64,000 nt of DNA from Flectonema sp. DT1601 (lineage: Eukaryota > Euglenozoa > Diplonemea > Diplonemida > Diplonemidae). Location of the stretch: NCBI GenBank assembly GCA_964019425.1, contig OZ025785.1, positions 147,501 to 211,500 of the forward strand, written 5' to 3'. The notes beneath the pieces are model-generated. The model was given only the letters and a program-made list of their open reading frames with translations. It made no database searches and had not been told where the DNA came from. Shown piece after piece: positions 10,810 through 20,458 of the stretch (its first letter is position 1; each line of letters begins with the position of its first letter). Position numbers and translations under genes: made by a program.

Positions 10810-11600
10810 CTATTCTCGGTCGGAGTTTAATGTAATTCGTGCCTTCCATAATTTAGTCATAACCCTGCAGTAGGAACAGGCTCGTGTTTCTTCAACTGGA
10901 TTCTCTGGGGCACAGTTATCACAGTAAACTTTACCACATCCTCTGCAATGATGTTTTCTGGTTTTGTTTTTTGTGTTAAGAAACCATTCAGATAAAGCAG
11001 CCTTATATATATTTTGTTGATCGCAGCTAGTTTTACTGGCGGCACAGGGAAACATAATAAATAAACGGCTCTTCGTCAGTGCAAAAAAAAAGAAAGAACC
11101 AAAGAAATAGTCGAGACAAACCTTTTCATCAGACTGAATTTCAACCCACATTCATTCCCAGGGCAAGTTTGTATAAAATTATCTCTCTCCCAGTCGGGAT
11201 CACTTCGTTCTGTTGTTAAACCTCTCCAATCGTTTGCTCTAAAACTAGCACCCCATTCCAAAAGCATTCTAACTATTTTCATACAATTATCCCTCGTCAT
11301 TAAATTAACAGTATTCCTACCTGTCTCAATTGCAATTTGGAGTGGAGTCACTCGAGCTTCGTCTTCAGGAGATACTTCCATCGTACGTGTTAATAATAAA
11401 TGCATCAAATCAGTGTGAACACCCCACGCTGCGATATGTAAAGATGTGGTTCCAGTACGGAATTCCTTCCCTCCTTGGTGTAATATGATCATTTTATCGG
11501 TCGCATCAGCTGGTTTGACTCCGAGTTCAAGCTGACGTTGAACTTTTTCTATGTCGCCATTATTTACAGCCTTCATCATCTTAAAGAGATTTTCTGACAT
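10810..11600 (-). CDS. Ankyrin-repeat FYVE-domain protein, two exons
   Basis: Exon 1 is 11122-11600 and exon 2 is 10810-10957, joined across a GT-AG intron at 10958-11121. Total coding length is 627 nt, giving 208 residues ending in TAG. Residues about 45-130 hold ankyrin repeats (TSLHIAAWG, TPLQIAIETG, IVRMLLEWGAS). The C-terminus is a FYVE zinc finger, which binds phosphatidylinositol 3-phosphate on endosomes: WxxD in DWERDNFIQTC, the first Cys pair CPGNEC, the basic RKHHCR signature at residues 160-165, then CGxxxC and the final RACSYC. The RKHHCR arginine codon is split by the intron; restoring the full FYVE motif, in frame, is the evidence for these splice sites. Ankyrin-FYVE proteins usually act in endosomal trafficking. 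Confidence 0.85.
10958..11121 (-). other. Repeat-derived GT-AG intron of the ankyrin-FYVE gene
   Basis: The intron is 164 nt. On the minus strand it starts AAAAG|GTTTGTCTCGAC and ends AAAACCAG|AAAACATCATTGC. About 110 nt of it (10981-11091) is a copy of the dispersed CATTCAG repeat, antisense to the gene: CCATTCAGATAAAGCAGCC at one side and ACGGCTCTTCGTCAGTGC plus A run at the other. The residual non-repeat sequence is about 23 nt and 30 nt. Splicing is inferred from the FYVE motif; there are no transcript data. Confidence 0.75.
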
Positions 11601-11800
11601 TATTATTTATTTATTTTTATTTTTATTTTTTTTTAAAAATTCTAATCACCTGAATAAAAAAGCATTACTTGGTTGATAACTGAATTCAAAACAAATATAC
11701 AGCAGGAGTACAATACACGGGATGTGAGATATCATACAAAAGAAGAGCTACACGACAGTACAAGGAAGTGGTTACAAAAACTAATATAAAATATAAAAAT

Positions 11801-14800
11801 TCATTCCAACCATCTCCTAGGACTGTAATCACATGGTCCAGGACCAGGATGCTCAACAGGAGAGATTCTAATTTGATTATTCTTTCCTACAAATCCAAGA
11901 ATTGGACTTGCAGAAGGACGATGGTAGTCACCAGGTCCGGGTCCAGAATGTTCAACTGGTAACACTCTCGGAAGGTTATTACGCATGCAAGTTGAAAACA
12001 AACTTCCTTTTGTTGAGGTCTCGCGAACAGCTAAAGCGATAGTGTCGTGACGAGGACTGTAACAGGCAGGACCAGGAGTTTGATTTTTATTTGAATTTCG
12101 AGGTGTTGATGTTCCAAATCCAAAACCTGAGACTGACGGCATCCTTCTCGGGCTCGGAGAGTATCCCCTTCGGGAACTTGACGCCCTTCTCACTGGAGTC
12201 ACAGGTGACCTTTCAACCTTACTTTGATTTACTTTTACCACAGCTTTCTGAGGTGTTGTATTCTTAGTAGGAGTCGGAATGATACTCAGCGACAAGTGAG
12301 GAGCACCAAATCTACGAAGTTGCATCGTCAGTTTAATTAGTTCTGCTTGTGTTGTAATCGACTGACCTGATGCAGAAACTATCTTCCCCAATGGAATGCC
12401 TGCTTTCTCAGCTTCTGATCCTTTCGCGATGGAAGTGATCGCGACGTGTGTTGGACTTTTATTTTTGTTGAAAGTATTGAAGTGGATTCCGAGTGGGTGA
12501 TTATCTCTCAAGCAAATTTTAAAATCCTTTGCGTGGATGTCAATATCATTAAACGATCCTTCAGATAAGATAACTTCCACAGAAGGTAAACTGGTCAGAG
12601 TGTTGGTTTCAGAAACAAATCCAGAGCGAATCCCTCCATTCGACGACACTAATTCCTCAACTGAGATATCATTCTCAGTCGCATCCACCACGACAACACT
12701 ACAACAAAATCCTTGAGATAAAAACCCATTGCGAATCAGGTGTTTTACCGACAACATGCCAGTTTTTTTTATAATTAAATTAACCTGATCAAGTCCATAC
12801 CCATGATGAGATACCAGTCTAAGACATTCCTCAATCTCATCACTTTTTGAACCATCCAATGCGAGAGTGAGAACGCTGCATGATTGGACCTGAGCAGAAT
12901 TAAATATAACTTCGTATGGTCTTGGTGATGTTCGAGTCGATGAGGTAACGAACTCAACCGTGTTGGGAGATATGTCAGATGAGAATACCATACAAGAAAG
13001 CAACCCTCCCATACTTTTGTTGGAATATATATTTGCTTCTGTTGTAGATGTGAATCCGTATTTTGATGGTATTTCTTTAACTTCTTCCTTGAGTCTTTCA
13101 AAGTCATTCGAAACAGACACTGCCGCAACAAACACTCTCGGAAGATTTGTTTCCAATCCAAGTCTATCACATGACTTTATAATATTGTTATCACAACTAT
13201 TGACAGCCACGTCATTCTTAGTGATGTGGTTCAAGATTGAAGAGACATTTCTACCTGGAGTCGCGCACACTATTATTTCATATTTTGAATTTGAATCGAC
13301 CAGCGGTATGGTAAAGTGAGAGAGAGAATTCATTCTTGATAAAATTAATTTAACAGAAGTATGCTCATGGGACACCAATCTCTCTCGCTGATGATGTTCA
13401 GTAGTCGATATGGAGGACGTCGATGACATGCTTTTTCGATACGTTGAAATCGAATTTTGAAAATACCTGACAGTTTCTAAAAGTTTTTTATTATCGCCGA
13501 TGAGAAACCACTCAACCCAGTACTGCTGTGAGATGGTTCCTCCCAAAGAACTGCTTTTCAAACCAGGAATTAATACCATCTGAACAGTGTACGGATTCTC
13601 ATTTACGATCTCTGAGATGTCGTCAAATGTTAGATCTTGACTTCCATTCTTTCCTATTAAATCAACCATCGCTGAGTAAAGCTTCATTGGTGAGTTTACT
13701 ACTTCGTTTATGTATCTGTCGAGTGAATTTGTTAGTTGGGTTGTTCCGTATTCGTGGTACCAAAAAGTCCATTGTCGGATATCAATTTCAGGGTACGGAC
13801 TGGTGTGAGTCGATTTAAACAATTCATTAAAGATGACCGATGATATTGAAAATTCTGATTCGCTTGTTAGCATCATTAGGTCTCGTGTGTTTAAAGTGTT
13901 CTTTCCAACCAATTGAGAAATTGAATTAAACAGTTTTGTTGAATTGTTTGTAGTCGAATGATGTTGTTGTAGACAAGATGAGCTACATCGTTCTTCGATA
14001 TATGTGATAATTTGAAGCTGATGACTCGACGGTAGTGAATCTAACCATTTATTCCATTCTACATTATTGATACTAGTTTGAGACGATGAGTTATTATTAT
14101 TCGGAGAACATAATAAATCAATTTCAGAAAACAATCCTTTAAAAAGGATATGAGACGTTTGTTCATCAATTGACAATACTTTCTCTATAAGTTTCAGTGA
14201 AGTGGTGGATTCAATACCAACGTCAGTACATGAAATTAATTTGAAGCAACGGTTTTTTTTATTTTCATCAATTTTTTTTTCCTCGACATGATCGTCGACC
14301 AGGTGGTTGATTTCTTCATTTTTTTTTTTTTTTTTTAAATTGGAGGAATTAGTCTCTGAATCAAACAACACTATCTGAAGCCAATGTAACTTACTGTGGA
14401 CATCAACTGTTTGATCGACTAAAAGATTTTTAAACCACCGATTCCAATCAGTGAGACTGATGTCATCGCTATCTGAATGAGAAAGACCCGAAAACACGAT
14501 GTGATTGTCCTCTCTGATTCCTAGTCTTTTTTTAATTTTTTTCAAAGTTGTTTTTTGTTTTCCCTCTGCTACCTCACCAAACAACATTTTAATCCTGTCT
14601 TTATCAGTCAACGTTAGCTTTTGTTGATACTTTCGTTGGGGTGAAGCGATGCTGAATTTCGATTTTTTTGAAAATAGTCGTTGTTCTAACCACGATATCC
14701 TTCTATCACCCTCGTCAATATCAAAAGACTGAATCCATTCACTGAATTTCAGCGCCGATATCGGTCCGTCTATGAGTTCACCTAGGATCAATTTCCCACC

Positions 14801-14959
14801 GATTTTGTCTTCTCTAACGGCTTGAAGCATTATTTCGGGTTGAATTTCACCACTAGACTCACTGCCTTGATCAATCTGCGACCAACATGTCCTCGCTCTA
14901 GCTAAGAGAGACCATTCTCTTGTATCTGCCGATAGATCCGTTTTGAACACTTCCAACAT
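11801..14959 (-). CDS. SHIPPO-repeat protein with PDZ-like domain and WxxW modules
   Basis: The protein has 1052 residues, from ATG at 14959 after an AACAACAACA leader to TGA. The N-terminal ~500 residues contain about five related modules of 90-110 residues, each ending in an aromatic pair: FSEWIQSF, LTDWNRWFKN, NVEWNKWLDS, IRQWTFWYHE and QQYWVEWFLI. They look like degenerate EF-hand pairs. A PDZ-like domain spans about 813-895 (HPLGIHF; GSEAEKAGIPLGKIVSASG). A Ser/Pro/Arg-rich linker follows, then three SHIPPO (STPGPxxY-type) motifs: QTPGPACYSPR, SGPGPGDY and HPGPGPCDYSPR. SHIPPO motifs mark proteins on axonemal or sperm-tail microtubules, so a flagellar role is likely. A Lys run near codon 210 comes from a T tract. 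The combination of modules is unfamiliar to me. Confidence 0.85.
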   Translation of the reverse strand: MLEVFKTDLSADTREWSLLARARTCWSQIDQGSESSGEIQPEIMLQAVREDKIGGKLILGELIDGPISALKFSEWIQSFDIDEGDRRISWLEQRLFSKKSKFSIASPQRKYQQKLTLTDKDRIKMLFGEVAEGKQKTTLKKIKKRLGIREDNHIVFSGLSHSDSDDISLTDWNRWFKNLLVDQTVDVHSKLHWLQIVLFDSETNSSNLKKKKKNEEINHLVDDHVEEKKIDENKKNRCFKLISCTDVGIESTTSLKLIEKVLSIDEQTSHILFKGLFSEIDLLCSPNNNNSSSQTSINNVEWNKWLDSLPSSHQLQIITYIEERCSSSCLQQHHSTTNNSTKLFNSISQLVGKNTLNTRDLMMLTSESEFSISSVIFNELFKSTHTSPYPEIDIRQWTFWYHEYGTTQLTNSLDRYINEVVNSPMKLYSAMVDLIGKNGSQDLTFDDISEIVNENPYTVQMVLIPGLKSSSLGGTISQQYWVEWFLIGDNKKLLETVRYFQNSISTYRKSMSSTSSISTTEHHQRERLVSHEHTSVKLILSRMNSLSHFTIPLVDSNSKYEIIVCATPGRNVSSILNHITKNDVAVNSCDNNIIKSCDRLGLETNLPRVFVAAVSVSNDFERLKEEVKEIPSKYGFTSTTEANIYSNKSMGGLLSCMVFSSDISPNTVEFVTSSTRTSPRPYEVIFNSAQVQSCSVLTLALDGSKSDEIEECLRLVSHHGYGLDQVNLIIKKTGMLSVKHLIRNGFLSQGFCCSVVVVDATENDISVEELVSSNGGIRSGFVSETNTLTSLPSVEVILSEGSFNDIDIHAKDFKICLRDNHPLGIHFNTFNKNKSPTHVAITSIAKGSEAEKAGIPLGKIVSASGQSITTQAELIKLTMQLRRFGAPHLSLSIIPTPTKNTTPQKAVVKVNQSKVERSPVTPVRRASSSRRGYSPSPRRMPSVSGFGFGTSTPRNSNKNQTPGPACYSPRHDTIALAVRETSTKGSLFSTCMRNNLPRVLPVEHSGPGPGDYHRPSASPILGFVGKNNQIRISPVEHPGPGPCDYSPRRWLE

Positions 14960-15268
14960 TGTTGTTGTTTTTGCTTTTTTTTAATCTTTTTTTTTATAAA
15001 AAAATTTTTTTAAACAGTGTCTACTCCTGAAATATCATTGTTCTGTTCATACTGTTATTGAGAATGGGAAATATCACCGTGTGTTGTCCGTGTGCTGTCT
15101 AAATAAACATCTCCTGGTTCCTTCATTCAACGAGAGTAGGATAAATTGTTGAATTGAGGTATCGAGAGGGTGATACTTTGTTTTTTCTATGGGACGGAGA
15201 GGAGGGAAAAAAAATACAAAAGAAATTTCATCATTTTTTTTAATAAAAAAAAAACACTGCTTTTTTTT
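14960..15268. other. Short intergenic region
   Basis: It separates the SHIPPO gene start from the ISWI stop. It contains A/T tracts and no recognisable gene. Open frames here on both strands are shadows of the ISWI 3' end. Confidence 0.6.
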
Positions 15269-18200
15269 TTACTTCTTTTTTCCTTTTGGTTTCGGAGCTC
15301 TTTTCTTTGCTTTGCTTTCACCTTCAGGATCAGGTTTAGCTCTCTTGACAGCTGCTGTTGCTGGAGGGGATTTTTTATTTTTCTCACTGACGTGAATGTC
15401 GTTTTGAAGTTTTTTTACCGTCGCGAATCTGGTTGGGTTCTTAGTCTGAGCCGTTAGATCGAAAAACAACTCAGGAGTTGATCGAAGCTTGTTAGTAACA
15501 GATTGCCAGTTGTTATTTGCTGCATATGAATAACAAAGTGAGTACCTATCAACAAGATTAGATGGAAGGGTTCGAACGATCGATTTGTCGAGTGCTGTCG
15601 TTGGAGAAAATGGATTTTGATTTTTTGTGTTTTCAAATCTTTTTTTCAACGCTAAACGTGTTTCTTTAGTTTTCATGGCTGTAGCTTCCCCCGCTGCTAT
15701 TCTTTTTCTAAAAAGTTCAAAACGTTCAAGAGTATGAGGACCATGCTCCCAGAATGATTTAATGTAACGGATAACTTCATCAAGCGGTCGCTCAACCGAC
15801 TCTGCAACTTCCTCAGCAGAATCACGTCCTAACTTAGAACTGACGTCTACCAACTTCATAAGCATCCTGTGATTCCATTCTGGGAAACCTTCTTCTTTTA
15901 ATTTCTGAAGTTCCTCGGCATCTTTATCAGTGAATAGATCTCCCGCATCTGGATTTCCATTCTTCTCTGCAACCAACTTCTGACAATGCTGTTCGTGAAG
16001 ATCTTCAATCCTATCTTTATCAAAAAACTGCCATGGATGCATCTTCTCTAATTTCGGAAGTACTAATCCTCGTGGTTTTTGAATGACTTGTTGATTAGTT
16101 GAATGGTTTTCAGGTCGTTGGGCTGATGCTTGTTTTCGTTTTTGAGCTTCTATTTCTGCCAGTTGTTTTTCAATGTCCATCTTCATAGACTGAGTTACGA
16201 TAGTTGCCTTTGATCCATAATTCAATATAAGATTGTCTTCGCAACCTGTTAGAATCTTTCCATTAGCTTCAGCCATTGCGACTACCGCCTCGTCAATAGT
16301 TCTGAATGTGACTACTGCTTTATGTTGTTCTGGTGAGATTAAAAATCTGACTACGGCACCAAATTCTTTCAAGCTTGTTTGGAGATCGGGTGATATTTGT
16401 GCTTGAGATTTAGTTTTTATGTAAATTGTTTTTGTTGGTCTTTCAGTGTAGTCAATTCCTTCGAATTCGTACATGTTTCCTTCTTCTATTCCAAGGTTGA
16501 AACTTTCCAGGGATTTTTGTTGAGATTTTTCAAGATTAGTTTCTACTTCTGACTGAAATTTTGCACCCATACTGATGATGGCGTCTATATCTACGTTTTC
16601 AATGTCTTCGTTGTCGTTTTTAAATATTGCTGCGGCACCCCATCTAATCATTCCCTTAACCTCATCTGATGTGAGGTTGTCATTTGCTTTTCTGTTTTGA
16701 AGATTTCCACGTTGGACAACAATGGCATCGAGGTATAACTTTTTCATAGCTCTTTGATACATTCGTTCTTCCATAGTTCCTTCAGTTATGAATCTAAAAA
16801 CAGTGACAGGTCTTTTTTGACCAATTCGATGGGCTCTGTCCATGGCTTGGAGATCCTGTTGTGGATTCCAGTCGGAATCGAACAGGATGACTACGGATGC
16901 GCTTTGTAAATTGATTCCTAATCCACCAGCTCTGGTTGATAAAATAAAAATTTGTTTATCAGTGTTTGGGCTGTTGAAATCATTCATTTGTAAGTCTCGC
17001 ATCTCACCTGGAGTACTGCCGTCTAATCGACAGAATCTATATTTTCTAAATGTCAGGTAATCGTTTATGATGTCCAACACCTTCGTCATTTGTGAGAAAA
17101 TTAAAATCTTTTGTCTGGTTTCCTTCGGTTCTGACAACAATTTGTTCAACAGTTTATCCAATATGATCATCTTTCCGCTGTTTTTTATTATATTCTCATC
17201 AGTGATGAAAGGAGGTTCCTCAGCCCCATCAAACAGATAAGGATGGTTGCAACACTTACGTAACTGCATCATAATATTCTTAAGTGCCGTCGCGTTATTC
17301 GCTTTGATGTTATCAGAATCATTCACTAACTCTGTATCTCTTGCTAGAATCGTTTGATACCAAAGTCGTTGCATCTTACTGAGTTTACAAGCGACGTAGA
17401 CTTCTTTTTTTGGTGGAATTTCAGCATCGGCTTCTGTTTTGATTCTCCTTAACATAAATGGTTTCAACATCTGATGGAGGCGATCCATGACGCGATTGTC
17501 GCTGGTGCCTGCTGCTGTGTCAAACCATCCTTCAAATTCATCTGCGTATCTGAATAGAGCCGGCATTAAAAAGTTTAATAGAGCCCATAGTTCCTTTAAA
17601 TTATTCTGAAGTGGTGTTCCGGTTATTAAAAGTCTGCTGGTGCATTTTAATTTTCTAACGTTGGTTGCGACGGTTGATTCTTCATTCTTAATCTTATGAC
17701 CTTCATCTAAGATTAGAAAATTCCATTCAACTTTTTTAAAACTTCCCAACTCAAGATTCACTTGTTCCCATGTTGTGAGTACAACATCGGAATTTAAATC
17801 ACCGGTTAGCTGTTTTCGTAATTTTTTTCTTTCAGATTTATTTCCATGAAATACAAACGGCTTGATTCCGGGAGACCATCTCGCGAATTCGCGATTCCAA
17901 TTTCCAAGAATCGATCGAGGACATATCACCAAATGAGGTCCGGGTAACTTTTTTGTATATTTCAAATAAGAGATCAAAGCAATCGTCTGAAAAGTCTTTC
18001 CCAAACCCATCTCATCTGCTAAGATTCCTGAAAGACAATTTTGATGTAAATTTAACATCCAATTCACCCCATCAACCTGGTACTGACGTAGGGTTCCTGC
18101 CAAGTACGGAGGTGTTTTATGCATCCTGATAAGAGATGATTCAGTTCTGGTTAACTCATCAGAGGACTCCGAGTCGTTCTCATTGTCACGTCGTAGAGAT

Positions 18201-18613
18201 GACTTATTCTCAATTGATTCTTGGCTCTTTCTCGGTGTCTTGTGAGCTTTGTCAGTCAGAATGTACGCGTCGCACAGTTCCATTATCTGATCGAACTTTT
18301 CGATGTGAGAAACTTCTTTTCCTCTGTTCCTCTTTCGTATTCCTGATCTTGTAGTTTGTACTTCAGTCATTTTCAGTTTTCGTAGTTCTTTTCTTCTTTG
18401 TTTTTCCTCCGCAGTCGCGATTTCAACTTCTTTTTTTGACAGATCAGGAATCCTCGCTGTTTTTAAAGCATGCTCCCTCAGTTCTCTGATTCCTTCGTCA
18501 AGTGCAAGTTTGGTGTCGCTTCGCAGCCTCATCAATCTTTTGTATTGTTTCAAGGCTGTGACATCCCTGTCTTCAGCACCCTTTTTAGTATCTGGGCGAG
18601 ATCTTCCTCCCAT
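15269..18613 (-). CDS. ISWI-family SNF2 chromatin-remodelling ATPase with RRM-like insert
   Basis: The protein has 1114 residues from ATG at 18613 to TAA. The SNF2 core is clear: motif I DEMGLGKT (about 200-207), HLVICPRSIL, motif II LDEGHKIKN (302-310), motif III ITGTPLQNN, and helicase-C motifs KILIFSQMTKVLD, STRAGGLGINL and AMDRAHRIGQ (about 502-600). An ISWI-type MYEFEGIDY follows at about 714-722. Where ISWI proteins continue into HAND, residues about 729-805 look instead like an RNA-recognition motif. HAND-like sequence resumes (PWQFFDKDRIEDL), then a SANT-like domain (GFPEWNHRMLMKLVDVSSK…VIRYIKSFWE, about 908-955). I do not see a clear SLIDE domain; the tail is Lys/Pro-rich. ISWI slides and spaces nucleosomes in the nucleus. 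Motif II reads DEGH where ISWI normally has DEAH. Confidence 0.92.
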   Translation of the reverse strand: MGGRSRPDTKKGAEDRDVTALKQYKRLMRLRSDTKLALDEGIRELREHALKTARIPDLSKKEVEIATAEEKQRRKELRKLKMTEVQTTRSGIRKRNRGKEVSHIEKFDQIMELCDAYILTDKAHKTPRKSQESIENKSSLRRDNENDSESSDELTRTESSLIRMHKTPPYLAGTLRQYQVDGVNWMLNLHQNCLSGILADEMGLGKTFQTIALISYLKYTKKLPGPHLVICPRSILGNWNREFARWSPGIKPFVFHGNKSERKKLRKQLTGDLNSDVVLTTWEQVNLELGSFKKVEWNFLILDEGHKIKNEESTVATNVRKLKCTSRLLITGTPLQNNLKELWALLNFLMPALFRYADEFEGWFDTAAGTSDNRVMDRLHQMLKPFMLRRIKTEADAEIPPKKEVYVACKLSKMQRLWYQTILARDTELVNDSDNIKANNATALKNIMMQLRKCCNHPYLFDGAEEPPFITDENIIKNSGKMIILDKLLNKLLSEPKETRQKILIFSQMTKVLDIINDYLTFRKYRFCRLDGSTPGEMRDLQMNDFNSPNTDKQIFILSTRAGGLGINLQSASVVILFDSDWNPQQDLQAMDRAHRIGQKRPVTVFRFITEGTMEERMYQRAMKKLYLDAIVVQRGNLQNRKANDNLTSDEVKGMIRWGAAAIFKNDNEDIENVDIDAIISMGAKFQSEVETNLEKSQQKSLESFNLGIEEGNMYEFEGIDYTERPTKTIYIKTKSQAQISPDLQTSLKEFGAVVRFLISPEQHKAVVTFRTIDEAVVAMAEANGKILTGCEDNLILNYGSKATIVTQSMKMDIEKQLAEIEAQKRKQASAQRPENHSTNQQVIQKPRGLVLPKLEKMHPWQFFDKDRIEDLHEQHCQKLVAEKNGNPDAGDLFTDKDAEELQKLKEEGFPEWNHRMLMKLVDVSSKLGRDSAEEVAESVERPLDEVIRYIKSFWEHGPHTLERFELFRKRIAAGEATAMKTKETRLALKKRFENTKNQNPFSPTTALDKSIVRTLPSNLVDRYSLCYSYAANNNWQSVTNKLRSTPELFFDLTAQTKNPTRFATVKKLQNDIHVSEKNKKSPPATAAVKRAKPDPEGESKAKKRAPKPKGKKK

Positions 18614-19609
18614 TTTGTTTGTTTTTTTGTTTTTTTTTCTTGTTGTTATGAAAACAACGTATTAATCTGTCTTTTGATGTGATAAAAATGCGGTGATAAT
18701 GCTAGAGATACGAAATTAACTAAAATTACTCCCTCCATACTCACCCAGATTACGCGCTCAGACACACAAGAATCCATCACGGCACTGTCTGATTAGATGC
18801 CAGACTAGAAATGGTATTGCTGTTTGATTCACTCCCCGAGGGGGGGTCTCCTTAAGACTTGTTAGGGAAATACTTCCGATGATAGCATCGAGGTAGTGTC
18901 CTGTGGGACACAACTGTAGATATATCCAGGAATCTGTAAATTAAAAGAAGAAAAAAAAACAGAGGAGAAAAAAAAAATTAGCAGTAGGAATAAAAAAAAG
19001 AATTGGCTTTATCTTATACTATACAGAAAAATAGTAAATATATATCGCTATTGATGTTTTTTTTTTTGTTTGTGCACGAAAACCGTGAACCGACTTAAAC
19101 TGATAAAGCTAAAGGAGGTTTACGTGTGTGCTGCCAACATTCTTTTTTTCGTTCTTACAATACTTGTTAAAGCCGGGAAAAAAAAAAAAAAGAAAAAAAA
19201 ATTAATTTGTCATTCACCAGCACAGCACACAGAATATCCGAAAGAACCTTTCTTAAGAGTAAAAACAAAAGAAAAGAAAGGGGGGTGGAAAAAAAAAAAA
19301 TATTCCTCACATCAAATGCCTACCAGATTCCAGATATTTAAAACAAAAAGAGATTCCTTTTCAGCTAATCTGGTTACGGTTTGTGGTGGATAGAACAAAA
19401 AGCAGAGTCACCGTTATTTTTTTTTTTTTTTTTTTTTTTTCCCCCTCCCTTCCCGGAATCGAAATACATTCCCCCCATTGGATCATTTTCGTTAAAACAA
19501 CCAATAGAGAATATGTTGAAAAAAAAAGAAAAAAAATATATAATTTTTTTTTTTTTTTCTTTCCTGAAAGAGCTATCTCAACCTCTTTTAAAATTTATCT
19601 TTTTTTATT
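18614..19609. other. Intergenic region with long-range inverted repeat arm
   Basis: No gene supported. It contains one arm (18998-19168) of an inverted repeat whose partner lies at 33261-33438, and several T and A tracts around 19180-19560. Confidence 0.6.
18998..19168 (+). repeat. Dispersed repeat, forward copy of an inverted pair
   Basis: It starts AGAATTGGCTTTATCTTA and ends with GGAGGTTTACGTGTGTGCTG and TTCGTTCTTACAATA. The reverse complement of 33261-33438 matches with small differences. A short related piece (GTAGGAGGTTTTTACGTGTG) lies near 36100. Confidence 0.7.
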
Positions 19610-20458
19610 TCATTCTGGAAATTCAGGATTCACAGCATCCTTTTCCCTAAAGCAGTGTTGCACCTTGCAATCAGGGTATTGTATTGCTGTAATCAGTACT
19701 TCATCATTGTCCTCTAGTTTACTGACACCTTCTTCAGTTAGACAAGTACATCTCATATCTGGGTGTTCTGGCTTTGCTTTTATAGTCACTTTTAAAAAAT
19801 AAGGAATGGTACCTTTTCCGTGATAAGTATCATCGCACCACAACTCAGACTTGTCTTTTGCTGCTTCGTGACGTGTGTTGCAACCTAGGTATACTTTTTG
19901 GTATTTAGCTTTAACAGCTTCAATTATCACAGCGGAATCGTATTTAACTTCACATTCGAGTAAGTGCTCTGTTTTCTCACCATCGGCAGTGTAGTAGTCT
20001 CCGATGAGTTTACCAACTTGACGATACTCTTCGTGATCACGGTAGAATAGTCTCCAATCTAAAACAGTTTTTATCTGTTCAGGAGTGAGGTCATGCATGC
20101 CGTCTATTTCCGTTGAATCAAACTCACCAGTAACCCATCCTCTGGAAGCATCTCTTCCACTGAATCCGTTGTAGCCTTTATCTTTTGCGTAGTGTTGCTC
20201 TCCACTTCCAACGTCATAAACTTCTCCTCCAATACTTAGTAACAGTGCTAGGTTAGCATTACTTCCGTTATGTTTTAGTAGTTCTTCCGTAGTCCACATT
20301 CGGTTTTCATCTTTTGGTAGTCGAGGGAAGATTGTTTCTCCATCTGCTTCTTTGAAATTAATAATTTCTTTTTCAACTTTTTTCTCATCCAACTGGGTCG
20401 AGTAATGTACAGCTACTAAAACTGCTGTCAATGCCAGTAGAAATGGTATCCATTGCAT
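19610..20458 (-). CDS. CYB5D2: Neuferricin-like MAPR protein (CYB5D2 family)
   Basis: The protein has 282 residues, from ATG at 20458 to TGA. Residues 1-20 (MQWIPFLLALTAVLVAVHYS) form a signal peptide or anchor. A cytochrome b5-like heme/steroid-binding (MAPR) domain spans about 54-150: MWTTEELLKHNGS, LLSIGGEVYDVGSGEQHY, YNGFSGRDASRGWVTGEF. The neuferricin-specific extension follows (LDWRLFYRDHEEYRQVGKLIGDYY), then a Cys-containing tail (CNTRHEAAKDKSELWC…RCTCLT). In animals neuferricin is a secreted or ER-associated heme-binding member of the MAPR family. MAPR proteins bind heme without the two b5 axial histidines, as appears here. Family assignment is confident; location follows from the leader. 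Confidence 0.9.
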   Translation of the reverse strand: MQWIPFLLALTAVLVAVHYSTQLDEKKVEKEIINFKEADGETIFPRLPKDENRMWTTEELLKHNGSNANLALLLSIGGEVYDVGSGEQHYAKDKGYNGFSGRDASRGWVTGEFDSTEIDGMHDLTPEQIKTVLDWRLFYRDHEEYRQVGKLIGDYYTADGEKTEHLLECEVKYDSAVIIEAVKAKYQKVYLGCNTRHEAAKDKSELWCDDTYHGKGTIPYFLKVTIKAKPEHPDMRCTCLTEEGVSKLEDNDEVLITAIQYPDCKVQHCFREKDAVNPEFPE

